Origin: Ornithodoros turicata
Taxonomy: Eukaryota; Arthropoda; Arachnida; Ixodida; Argasidae
Reading direction: 5' to 3'
Length of the DNA stretch: 64,000 nucleotides
Assembly (NCBI RefSeq): GCF_037126465.1
Contig: NC_088210.1
Coordinates: 29,537,511 to 29,601,510, forward strand
The translations under genes were made by a program, and so were the position numbers. The notes beneath the pieces are model-generated. The model saw nothing but the letters and a program-made list of their open reading frames with translations. It did not search any database and was not told the DNA's origin. This document shows, one piece after another, positions 24,126 through 35,464 of this stretch (within the stretch, counting starts at the first letter, position 1; every line of letters begins with the position of its first letter).

Positions 24126-26195
24126 CACTCTTAAACCCGTACCTTTTATTGTAACTTTTAGAAACATGTAACTTCTATATAGACGTAGATTTCGAGATTT
24201 CTTATAGGTTACACCACTGTAACGTATATTTAGAGGTTAAAAGCGACCAAGGTCATGTCTTTACAACACGAATAGAAGTTACATCTCGGAAAAAACAAAA
24301 ACAGCTTGTTGTAACTTATAAATGTACCCTCTACTCCGACACTGTAACTTCTAAGCGAAATCTCCAACGATAATCTCTGTGTTAGTTTCTTATCGTTTCT
24401 TTTCCTTTTGTTTTTCAGCATAATGCCGCGTTTCAGCCTCCCATTCGAGACGACAGTTGCGAATCTACGCTGTTATTTTTTATCTGTTTCAGCGTCACCT
24501 ATACGTCAACTACATGTTATCAATGCTGTATGAACACAGATTATATGTTCGCAGTCTGAAATACTGATAGTATGTTTCTTTCTAAAGGGTGGAAAACAAT
24601 TGTCAATGCCGCAACCACCAAGATTTCCGATTTCGCTGCGTAGCCGAGCCTGGTCTAGGTCTATCCACACTGAGAGCGGTTTCCTTGAAACGCTTAACGC
24701 TCGTTGTCCGTCCGTTAACAAGTGTAATCTGTTTTAATGAGTGGTTTTCCTCGCGTTTATCATAGTATCGTCAGGAACAACGGAAAAGCTAGATGTCGCT
24801 AGCAAACAAGTATATTTTCGGTGTTCTCAGGGGAAAGTATAGTGAGTGCGAAGATTGCAAAGAATATATAACCGAAAACGAACGTCACCACCGCAGCCCT
24901 AATTCACACACTTCATACACTGGGTAAGTGTACATTTTGTGCTAGGTACGTGCGTTATTTTGATAGCAAGAGCTCTTAGCGCAGGTTTGTTGTGATTATG
25001 GCAAGCGTTTTGCGGTCCTGCATATGAACGCCACTTACGCTTGCTACTTTTCTGCTCTTACTTGGTCGCCAAGTCAATACACCGGCGTGCATTTTGCGAG
25101 CTGCGGATATATGCATCGAGATATATAATTCGCAGCTTCCTACTTGTTGTATTCTTACGATATTCTAAGACTCAATCGCGGAGTGAACGCCTTCCCGCAT
25201 TTATGCTGCTTTGTACCTTGTGCTTTGTACGGATTTGAATGGTTCCGTAAATGTTACTCTCATTGCCCAAACTTTTGTTCCCAGGATCCCACATGCAGGT
25301 TCACATACCGTCACCAGCGCAATGCAGTACCTCACAAACTCGTCCCAGAGCGCCTCCAACGCTGATAACGCAGTAATGTAGTGTCTCCTGCGTTACTGTA
25401 CACTCATATTCCTCAAGGTTGTGTGCGTTTTATGTAATACTGTATTGCCATTTGCGCTCGCCTCTGCAACACGAATGTGGAATAAATTTTTTTTCTGCTG
25501 CAATTCTCCATTTCGTTGGGTGTGTTCAGCTTAGCAAACATAGGTCAGTTGTTTTGACTCGCTAGCTTCCTCGCACTTTTATGCATTGCTTCTCACTTAG
25601 AAGATAGTTCTTTTTTCCACATACATGGTAAAGCGACCATGGTTTCTCCTCACACCAGAATCGCACTTGTGCACAATGTGTCACCTCTCGACAGACTTCT
25701 GTTTTTGTAATATACATATGTTCAAGATCTCCTTTTCTGCTGGTTCATTTTGGTACCTTGGTGTGTTCTGTAAATGTCTGTCCATATCCCACGCACAGGG
25801 TGTTTGTTTTTATTCGAATCACACCAGCGCTCATTTGACAGGTGGGTTATGTTAATTTTCGCAAATTAACCCATCCGTAGTTACAAACATTTCCGACATT
25901 TCCTGACGCATGTGTTTGTAACTACGTATCGACTAATTAGCAAAGATTCACATAACCCACCTGCCAAATGAGCGCTACTCTGTTGCGAATAAAAATGAAC
26001 ATCCTGTATAAAAAGCCGCACGTTGGCGTAACCTTTACGGGCAGGTGCTGGATTGAAGGCCGTAACCTCTAATTAGTGGGTTTCCTTGTAACTTTTATAA
26101 AAGGGGTCGCTCAGAGGGTACCTGGTAGCTTCTGAAATAGAGGGTAAAATATTGCGATTTTTTACCCTTTACTAAAGGGTACGGAGTTAAGAGTG
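24126..26195. mobile_element. 2.07 kb candidate DNA transposon with family-like ends
   Basis: Left end CACTCTTAAACCCGTACC and right end GGGTACGGAGTTAAGAGTG match as an inverted repeat and are both flanked by TA. GTAACTTnTA motifs recur just inside both ends. No transposase reading frame was found. A separate foldback element sits inside at 25796-26006. The ends could instead be two members of one family. Confidence 0.5.
25796..26006. mobile_element. Foldback MITE with CAGGGTGTT-type ends
   Basis: CAGGGTGTTTGTTTTTATTC on the left against GAATAAAAATGAACATCCTG on the right; TGGGTTATGTTAAT and CACATAACCCA blocks lie inside. Followed by TA. Confidence 0.75.
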
Positions 26196-27985
26196 TAGAG
26201 GCGGCGCAATGTATATTAGTACATGACGTTTGTGACACTCAACTGAATAGATACTACTAGTCGTCCCCAATGAAATCCTAGACCTTTTCAAGACTGTGTG
26301 ACAGCTGGTCGAACTTGTTAATAAATTTCTATCTTGCTCTTTTCGGGTTCCCTGTCAAGTACTCGAAGGGATTAGGCGACGGCTTTCATAATGCACATAC
26401 CACGGACTTAAGGATTGCCAGCTTAGAGGATTCTTTCCGTTCCTTACTCCTGCGTAATTAAACGTCTATTGCTAAGAAAATGGAACAGCGTTTTCTATCC
26501 AGCAAGGTACACATTGAATGTACGTTTGCCTCGGAAGCACGTTCTCCATCTGCTCCATCGCTTGACTCAACAAAACGGCCTCCTATGATTAAACTATATC
26601 GGTTGCTGTAGGTCGCATAGCATATGGTTATGAACATCCTGTAAGCATACAACAGGGTGCTTGACGTCTCTCTGTCACGGAAACAACCCGCAATTCCAGC
26701 GGGTTCTCGTCCAGTACTGAATCAAGCCTCGTGCGACGTGACGATGTTACCCTTTCACTCCTGCAGCCTATGCCGGGGAAAAACTCAATCCCGGTAATGC
26801 GACATGTGTGTCGTTAATCTCAATGAATTACAAGGCTTTTGTTGTCTGGCGCCCAGTCACAGTTCAACTGTTAGTATATGCGAGCCCAATAAAAACGCAC
26901 AGAAATCTCATTGTGAACTAGGAACTACATTATCTGGTTTCCGAACCCAAAGACCAAACAAAGACTTTAAAGACCAAATAAGCGATTCTCCTTCCACTGT
27001 TTTTTGTTGTTGAGATGTTACTCTAACCGTGATATTCTTGAACAATGCTTTGCGCCGTTCGCGCAAACGACAAAGCGATCGAACAATTCCGTTTCCAAGG
27101 CACACAGACACTCCTTACGACAATATCATTAACGAGTACATACTTGTCTGCAAGACCTGCCCCGTTTGGTTTGGTTAGCAGTTTTATTTTAATGACCTCC
27201 CCTCAAAAATAACCCTCGCTATATAGACTGCGAGTTCCGTGTTGACATTAACGTTTATGTGCCGATTAAGCACCCGAGTTTGACATAACACGAATAAATT
27301 AACCTGATTGAGATGGAATGCAACTGTCTATCCCCTCTGGCGGTTGCATATCGAACAATAGGTCGTGTAGTTTCCGTCTCGCAGCTGTCATCCGAACACA
27401 GAGCGCCATTAGGAATAACAAATGGGGTTGAGTTGAGCACAGCTACAGTCGCGCAGTGTTGGCTGATGCCGTCTGCGCTGTAAAAAGGTGCATTTACGTT
27501 TTATTCTTGATTAGTGCGTCAGCGCTTATGCGATTTCCATAGATTTTACGTTTACATTTGTTTCCCAAAAAATGGTGTGTCCTTCTTAGAGGCTGATCTC
27601 GAAAGCGTTCTGTAAACGTGCTCCTTTGCAACCTCCCCCCCCCCCCCTTAGCAACACGTGCATCAGATTTTAGAGTATCATCATCTTTGGTCCTTTAGGA
27701 ATAGCAGGCCGACGTCCGGTCAAGCTGACCTTTCCGAAATAAACGTATATCCCCCACCCCCCTTGCTAGCGATGCTGTATTACTCTCAGTCCTTTCTAAG
27801 GGCTGAACACTACTTTTTAATTATAATATAATCATTATTATTTTCATCGGCCTGAGCTCTGGATGAAAACGCGCCGTATATAAATACAGTTCGAACACGC
27901 TGGCTAAAAAAAAAAAAAAAAATGCATTCAAACGCGCGGTGATGGTGGTTCTATTCAAAGAGCGCGTCGTCGTCTGCCCCACGAG
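26196..27985. other. Non-coding stretch
   Basis: No exon recognised; C-run at 27637-27648 and A-run at 27907-27921. Confidence 0.35.
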
Positions 27986-28142
27986 AGGTGGGCAACGTCA
28001 CGACTTACGCTCTGGGGGAGTGTGCGTCCTGGGCCGACTTCTAAGGGAACTGTGCCGACATATGTCTGACACCGTCCGAGGAAAACCCAAGAAGAACCCT
28101 AGAGAGCACAGCCGGCACCGGGATTCGAACCCGGGTACCTCC
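27986..28142 (-). mobile_element. Truncated tRNA-derived SINE
   Basis: Body and B-box part of the same SINE (minus orientation). The A-box end and the simple tail are missing. Confidence 0.75.
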
Positions 28143-28187
28143 CCGACGCGAGTCTACCAAAGCGGCTTTGAAGTGCGCAAACATATA

Positions 28188-28397
28188 CAGGGTGTTCAAA
28201 ATTAAGCTTTCATTAGCACTTTATAAATAGGCGAACAAAAGAAAACTGGTGCTACTTTTTCTGTTCCTTGAGTAAGAAACCGGTGCTACATAAGTAGCAG
28301 CACCTGTTTCTTACACAAGTAGCGTTAAGTTATCATCCGGTTTCCTGTCATCGCTGTGTTTGCGTAGCGCTCGTGAAAGCTTAATTTTGAACACCCT
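28188..28397. mobile_element. MITE with CAGGGTGTTC ends
   Basis: CAGGGTGTTCAAAATTAAGC and GCTTAATTTTGAACACCCT form a TIR of about 24 bases with TA flanks. A central hairpin involves GGTGCTACnT text. Non-coding. Confidence 0.82.
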
Positions 28398-29404
28398 ATT
28401 TATATAACGATAACGATGTGAAAGTTCAAGATGAGGACAACATTTTTGGTCAGCTGGAAACATAAGTATATCTTTTAATATGTGTTCCGCTCATTCCGGT
28501 TCTTCTGCTCTTCATTCTGCTCTTTCAGTTCCTACTTTGATTTTTTTATCTCTTTTATTCGCAGCTTTACTGGGCGCTCTGAAATACGGTTCCGTATTCG
28601 CAGTGCGTTGTCTTTTTTGTTCTGTCTACCCACGAGTAGGAGATAATTTATTGATTCACGCGCAGGTGGCGAACCGTTCATAGCGATGGGCGTCAGCGTT
28701 TCTCGTGAGAGTGGCCATTAAATTGTGCACAGTCCGCTACTATAGGGGTTAATATTTTGGGCAAACACCGACTCAGTTTCTAGGGAACCTATATTGCCGT
28801 GGAACGCTCTATCACCTTTCGACTAACCTCTATAACGAATTATTCGTTATATGGCAAAGGGATAAGGCTTTATTCTATAAGGATGCTGAAGCCCGGCAAT
28901 TATTCCCTCTGCAATAAGAGGCGGAAGACAATGTTTGTTTTGTGCCCTCTGTATCTTGATGAAGTTAATCTACGCAACAGAAGCTTTCTGAGATGAGTAA
29001 GTAAGTGAGGGCATTGGGTGATTTTGAAAAACAACTTCACCGAAGTCGCGGTAAATCTCACGTCAGTTTGGGTCAAATCTGGGCGAATTTAAGCTGAGGA
29101 AAGAATATAAAAAGAGGCTCCTAGTACGCAATAATCATGGTGTAGATATTAAACGTATCCATCTTTATGTATCATAATTTCTAAAGATGGACAAGGGGTG
29201 AATGACAACAAAAGCGTTAATGTGCCCGTGTGAACTAACATTGCACCTCGGGGTAGTTTCATCATAAATTGACCTGATGTGAGTAAGAAAGAAAAAAAAA
29301 AAAAAGAAAGAATAACATCAATTTACCGTGCTCTCGCTGCATGTGTTCTAGACATATCGCAAGTTGTGGAGAGATCAAAGAGGCGCAAGCCGCGGAATGA
29401 ACTA

Positions 29405-29600
29405 CACTCTAAGATAAAAAGGGAGTAATTTTTACTTTTGACGACCGGATGCATTGCCACAACCATTAATCTCTTTTGGGACTAAATGCGCGGCCGTTTA
29501 TGCGAACTTCATGGAGTATATGCAGTGCTGGGTTAAACTTCAGGGTTAAGGGACGCAAATGGGGAGTAATTACAATCTACGAGAGTGAGAAGCTGAAATT
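29405..29600 (-). mobile_element. Family-3 repeat, reverse orientation
   Basis: CACTCTAAGATAAAAAGGG terminus, and GGGGAGTAATTAC near the right, as in the other copies reversed. Confidence 0.6.
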
Positions 29601-30031
29601 TCTCCAAATGTAGTTCTTACAGTGTTCTTACAGTGTAAATTTCGTGCAAACAGAGCAACGTTTGTGGCAGTATTTTTCACCAGATCTTTCATTTGCAAGT
29701 GCTCTTTCTCTGTTCCCAGATGCTGTCACCGCTTGTGTGCTTCAAACCGCACAATACCATTTGCGACGAACCGCACAATAAAAGTCCGTGTGGCGCACGA
29801 ATTTAACCCACTAACGATGTAGGTTGTGCAGTAATGCGGAAGATCGAGGTACCTTAACGCCGTCACGTCAGAAAGATATGAACACAGATGGCGAACTTTT
29901 CGAACACTCGAGCACTGCTTTCCGATACAGTCCATGGTGAAAAAACGCAAAGAGACGTCGGCTCCCAGCTACGACTACCTGCTGAAAATCGAACTTAGCC
30001 CTCTCTTCACTTGCGTGGATAGCTTTTTCTC

Positions 30032-30058
30032 TGTGTGTGTGTGTGTGTTTTTTTTTTT
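30032..30058. repeat. (TG)n followed by poly-T
   Basis: Eight TG units then about 11 T. Confidence 0.9.
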
Positions 30059-31007
30059 CGCTCACAATTCTATTTCAATTTTAAAATCCTCCAAATTAAC
30101 TCTCGATCACGGATATAAAAACGCAGCAAAAGCAGAAAGCTCGAAACAAAAGATCAAGCTCACCTCGTCTGAATCCGTTCGAGCCAGTGTAAACCTTCGT
30201 GCAAGTTGCCAACCGGCTTATCCCGGTGTATGCTTCCAGACGACACGAACCGCCATGACTAACGATTTCTTCCGCATCCATGTTGTGGCGCGCCTGCTGA
30301 TACCACGTGACGAACAGCATGCTTTCTCATAGGCTGGCGCGCTCCCTTCGATCACCGCCACCTAGTGTGGAGCGTAGCGTCTTGTCCGCCGGTAGGTGAT
30401 ATCGATTCTGCACTCAGCTCTCCTGTTCTGTCTTGCTTTCATTTGAGAAAGCAGGAACTCGAGTAATGTTGAAAAAAAAAGAAAAGAGAGAACAGTCTTC
30501 GGCGTTATGCGGGCGTTTCTCGACGTTATTATTATTTTGGGCGCCACCGCGCAACACGTATTTATATCATTGTGGGTAGCGTCTTGGAAAATACGGCCAT
30601 TGTAAGTGGGGATAGGTCGTGCCCGGTTTTATATCGCGTCGTTTTATGGTCCCTATAAAGTCTGAGTGCTCTTCGTGTTGAGAAATGCAGCGCCCGCTTT
30701 TCGCCTGTGTGTTTTTGTGCCTGTGCGTGACAGCTTACAGAGCACCGCGAAATGCAATTTGCAGTAAATTGGAATGAATTCTCCATGAAGTTCTCCATGA
30801 AGAAAGGTGCGAATAAAGATTACTAAGCTGATTGAACGTGAGAGTGCAGGTCATGCATGCATGCATAATAAGCAATCTGAAGCTCTCCGCTCAGACAAGA
30901 ATAAGTGAACACGCGTCTGCAAATCGAGTCGAGTATTCTAAGCCATCACGTATGCATGCGTTTTTTCCTTGAGATACTTCACTTTCTATCCTAAGAGTAA
31001 ATGAAGT

Positions 31008-31200
31008 GCATTGGAGAATAACTGCAGCTTCTAGTCCCCTAGATCACAATTACTCCCCATTTTGGTCCTTTAACACCGAACTTTACTCCCCAGCTGTGCA
31101 ACTAATCCCGACGCGTAACCTGCCGTGCATTTTGTCCCGGAAGGGGCTAATGGTGTGTGGGAACGCTCCCGAAGAGATTAAAATTACGTTTTTCGGCAAA
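31008..31200 (+). mobile_element. Family-3 repeat
   Basis: GCAGCTTCTAGTCCCCTAGA, ATTACTCCCCATTTTGGTCC and AGAGATTAAAATTACG in the family order. Confidence 0.6.
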
Positions 31201-32285
31201 GCTTTAATTAGCAGTTACTGACTTTTATTAGACTATACAAGCCAGTTTACTTATGTTGGACACATCATGAAAGATGTGTTGCGTAGAAACTCAGAAAACG
31301 CGCAAGAAGAAGAAAAAAAAAACGTTACTCCACATTACTGTCTTGTAAAGGCGGCCCCACATAGCGCTCAGGTGCGCAGTTGTGAAGCCGACCTTCGGAG
31401 TTGCGCTCATAAAGGTCCGGCCTCATAATGCGACCGGCTCTCTCAGCTGTGGCTGTGAAGGTCTATGGCTCACTATGGCTCACGTTGGTTTCATCAGGAA
31501 TGCGACAGGATGGAAAGATAGAAGTCACGGTAACTTGCACTATACGTTTCGCCCAGCGTACGTATTCGTAAACATTGCGTGGCCCTCCATGCGAAAGCTC
31601 GGACAAGATAAGAAAGCTTCAGTGTTGTGTTTGAATATTTGCGAAGCCATCCAGGACATCACTCTTTCTACACACTTCCTCCGCTATTCGTACGCGTACG
31701 TAAATTTCGAATGTATAGTATTGCTGTCGTCAGACTATCAGCACCCCTAAACATTGTTAGGTTCCTACACTGTAGCAGAAAAAAAGTGTACGTGTAACAC
31801 AGGTCTGCGCAAGTCCTCGTGGAAGACGTTTCGGCGCCGGGACGGGCTGCAGATGGCCCTCAGTTCCACGAAGGTGTCGTCTTTCCTTGTTTGGGGGACC
31901 CGTCCGAGAGACATTATTCGCTCGAAGACACTGCCACAGTTTCTCGCACCCAACAAAGAGGGAATGTTTTCTCATGCCGACCAAAGAGATATAAGCGGAG
32001 ACCAGAGTGGCCCAGGCAACTTTCTCTCAACCGACGATGAGCAGGCTGGACGGATCGCCGACAGTTTCTCTGTATCATCCAACTCTTGTACTTACGCAAA
32101 TAGTTAACTTCATTTGCTTGTACCCTGAATCGGCTCATGGTCCTTTCATTGGTGTGTTGCCACGCTACCACAGACGACACAAGCAACAACATCTTGTCAG
32201 TTCAGTGTAACCGCAGGTCGAGGAGTCTGCAGTGCGAGCCTGTGACAATGTAGGATCTCATAGAATCTCCGAGTACAGCCCTGTG

Positions 32286-32480
32286 CATTCTTAACAGTAA
32301 CACGACCTCCGTACAATCGGTGGCCCCAGTAGAAAGTGCGCAAGGGTTCGCCACAATGCGAGTAGTAAACATGTAAGTCAAAACCTGACCTTCATGTTTG
32401 CAACTCGCATTGTCGGGAACCCTTGCGCACTTTCTACTGGGGCCACCGATTCTACGGAGGTCGTGTTACTGTTAAGAGTG
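32286..32480. mobile_element. Foldback MITE, distinct family with the CTTAACAGT end
   Basis: Ends CATTCTTAACAGTAACACGA and TCGTGTTACTGTTAAGAGTG. Arms continue through CGGTGGCCCCAGTAGAAAGT and its complement. 195 bases, non-coding. Confidence 0.85.
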
Positions 32481-33437
32481 CACAGTGCTGTACAGCCCCG
32501 CGGCATTCGTCTACGCTTATTTTGCACCCCTCGTAAACGAGAAAATATATGCATTTTGGTGAACTGTTGCGATATCCACATATACCGTGACGTCGTTTCG
32601 CATAAGACTACCTTTTTGCGTCCGTATGAACACGCGACAACGGTGCGCCATCAAACGCTTGCTTTTCCTTGCAAACGACCAATCATTGAGTAAGCTACCG
32701 GATGACATCGTATTTACGTTTGCTGCTGTAGGAGGTATTGACATGGCAGTCGTTGTGCTTCCCTGGATTCAGCGTTCGCTCTTTGCCTTGTGCTGTGGTT
32801 GAGATCGGAAAAACACGATATACTTACGTGTATGATGCTACGCTGCTGAGTGTACACATCCGTTTGATGATTCTGGAGATCTCTGTACGATCAGGCAAGC
32901 GGATGACATCAGGACGCCATTTTTAATTGCCACTTAAAGAATAATAGAAGCCGCTTACGACACAAGATGCGTTTATTGCTTGCTACCACTTTCTATACTC
33001 GTGTATTTGTACTTTGACAAAATTCGTACTTTGCGCAATACACAGTAGAGTCCGACCAGCTTGAACGAATGGGAGTGAATGGAGAAACAGGGGAAGATGA
33101 AGTTTACAAGCTGGGTCCTGCGTAGCACAAACACAGGGGTGTGTGTACTGGAAGGTTAAACATAATGTCATGGGAGTACCCGAATTCGTCGTGTGACGAA
33201 TTGAATCTCTCCCTATTATCTTTCTTCATCAACATCAACATCAGAATGTCATGGAGTGCGACAGGGCTTTTTTTTTTCGCCGTTTAGCGAATGAGAAAGG
33301 CTGCAGATCTCAACAAACGTCGTCAGTAAAAAAAAAGAGAAATAGAGAGAGAGAGAGAGAAAAAAAAGCGGTAGAGAAAAAATGCAAACCGTACAGTGTA
33401 CTTAAGTTCGTTCCAGCTTTGTCATTCGGCCTTTGCG

Positions 33438-33640
33438 CACTATAAGAAAAAATGACTCAATTGGCGAGCAATTACAGCTTCTCGTCCCCCGAGTTGAAAT
33501 TACTCCCCATTTTAGTCCCCTGACTCTGAAGTGTACTCTCGATATCCTCCAACAGCCCTATATCAGTAAGGGACTAACGGTTGTGAAAATGCGTCTAATC
33601 CCCAAAAGGGCTAAAATTGCCCCATTTTCTTTTTAGAGTG
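33438..33640 (+). mobile_element. Family-3 repeat, most complete copy
   Basis: About 203 bases with inverted ends CACTATAAGAAAAAATG and CATTTTCTTTTTAGAGTG. Non-coding. The CACTnTnA terminus is shared with family 1. Confidence 0.7.
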
Positions 33641-34045
33641 CCGGCTTGGGGGAGAACATGTAGTTGCATTCGCCAACCATGCGTAGCTTTGGCTCTACTT
33701 CATAGGATTGATGAATGGATGTTTAATGAAATATACGGCAGTTGCACAACTATGTATCCGTCAACTCCATGGCACTAAAAGCAGGCTGCTTAGCGATGGG
33801 AGTGTAGGAGAAACATTGAAATGTGAAGAAGGAAGAATGTAAAGGGCGGGGGGACAGCAAAATTACTGTCGCGCGAGTGTGCGAGTCTATAAAGCGACGT
33901 GCAGTCCTGCACGAGTCCTGTCCGGTCCGGTCTTCTACGTTGTCCGTGTTTTCTGGACTGCATCAACGCGTATGTATGCAGACTGCAAAGCAACGTCGCT
34001 CGACAAGTTCCACTTTTTCTTCACTGCGGTCTCTGAGAATTAAGG

Positions 34046-34963
34046 CCTGTTCTCACATACGGCGTTTTAAGGAGATACGAAGGCAGAAAAATAGGCGATG
34101 TCAAGCTGCCGGTGATGAGTAGATCAAAGAGTGATATTAAACGGTAGGAGTAACTTACTTATTTACACATGGTAACAAGTCTTTTGTGCACGAGCCTGCA
34201 CTTCCTCAGGTTACCTTCAGGTTCTACTTCTCGTTCAGGTTTTACTTCAGAGCGCTGGAAATCAAGCGCTGTTTTCTACCTTCGTGTTCTCACTAGCAAA
34301 GCAGAGCGCACAGCGCTAGGCTGGCTGGCTTTTTTTTCTTTTCTTCTTTGTCTTTCCTTTGCTTTTCTTCTTTGCCTTTTTGTTTCTTTTCTTCTTTGTC
34401 TTTCATTTCTTATTTTCCTTTCCGATCCTTTTCTTTCCCATTTTCTCATTTTCCCCCATTTCTTTTTCTTTCTTCCCTATTTTCCTTTTTTTTAGTAGAA
34501 GCCGACCTCCGACTGACTGATTTTTCCTTTCTTCTTTTCTTAATAAAGATATTCCGCCCCCACCACCTCCTTGGCTCGGCAGCTCAAGTCTCGCGGAACC
34601 TCATTCGGGACGTGACAAAGCGCCGTTTCGCCTTGTTGATTCTTGATTCCTGTAACCTATGACGACCCAGAAGTTCAACTTGCTGGAGAAACGGAAAATC
34701 CAACGCCATGTTCAGTTCGCCACGACACCAACGCAACACTGCAAAAACCAGGAAGCAAATCATCTACATCTTCGGCAACGTCATGAATAAAACAGCGTCT
34801 TGATTGGCGATCACAAACCAGCGCTAAAAAAATGAGCGCTGAAAGGTTGACAGGAGCGCAACTCTGACAAGCGCTGTTTCCCAATGGTTTATAGCAGTGC
34901 GAGGATGAAAAAACAGCGCCGTTTTCTAGCGCTGTGGAGCAAAGGGCCGTATGTGAGAACAGG
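34046..34963. mobile_element. 0.92 kb TIR element around a pyrimidine-rich tract
   Basis: Perfect 18-base terminal inverted repeat CCTGTTCTCACATACGGC. Inside are several AGCGCTG motifs and a TTTC-rich tract (about 34328-34500). No coding capacity seen and no clear target duplication. Confidence 0.7.
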
Positions 34964-35278
34964 TCAGAACTTGTAGTCCGCTTCAATGTCCCGGAAAATA
35001 TTTGACTGGAGCGCGGAGCGTTCGCCGCCTGCCCATGCGTATGCCACGGTCCTCACGACTTTTGACGACACTGCAAGGCCTGTCGTCCAGTGCTGCCATC
35101 TGTGTAAGTTCACAAACAACTAGGGCCATATAGTACAATGCTTGCACCTGAGTATTTCACCAACTACGAATATGCGCCTTATATATGCGCCACACATTAT
35201 CTCAGGTCCTATGACTGTGATAATGCATCAGGTCAGAAGGTATGGCACAGTAGAATGATCAGTGACTGTTAAAGGCAT

Positions 35279-35464
35279 TCAGCTCTTGGTCTTGCCTCCG
35301 ATTTTAGTCATGGCGATCTCGTCGCCGTAGGCACGCACTCTGAACATGTTGCTGATTTCTTCGATGGTCTTGTTTTTCGTTTCAGGGAGTTTCTTGTAGA
35401 TGTACAGCCAGAAAAGGAGTAAGATGACGGTAAAGATGACAAAGGTGTAATGTCCCACGAATTC
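35279..35464 (-). CDS. SLC2A: GLUT-A coding exon 10 (helix 12 and C-terminus)
   Basis: Residues 431-491 and stop: EFVGHYTFVIFTVILLLFW, PETKNKTIEEI, then a basic tail ending GGKTKS. The tail is 14 residues longer than in copy B. No clear AATAAA was located in the 300 bases downstream. Confidence 0.95.
   Translation of the reverse strand, partial: EFVGHYTFVIFTVILLLFWLYIYKKLPETKNKTIEEISNMFRVRAYGDEIAMTKIGGKTKS

Larger units (their letters stand above)
29601..32285. other. Mostly non-coding; one GC-rich open block
   Basis: 31796-32107 is GC-richer than its surroundings and open in several frames on both strands, starting after an acceptor-like ACACAG. It may be an exon of unknown strand. The rest shows only simple repeats and a family-3 copy. 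Confidence 0.25.
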
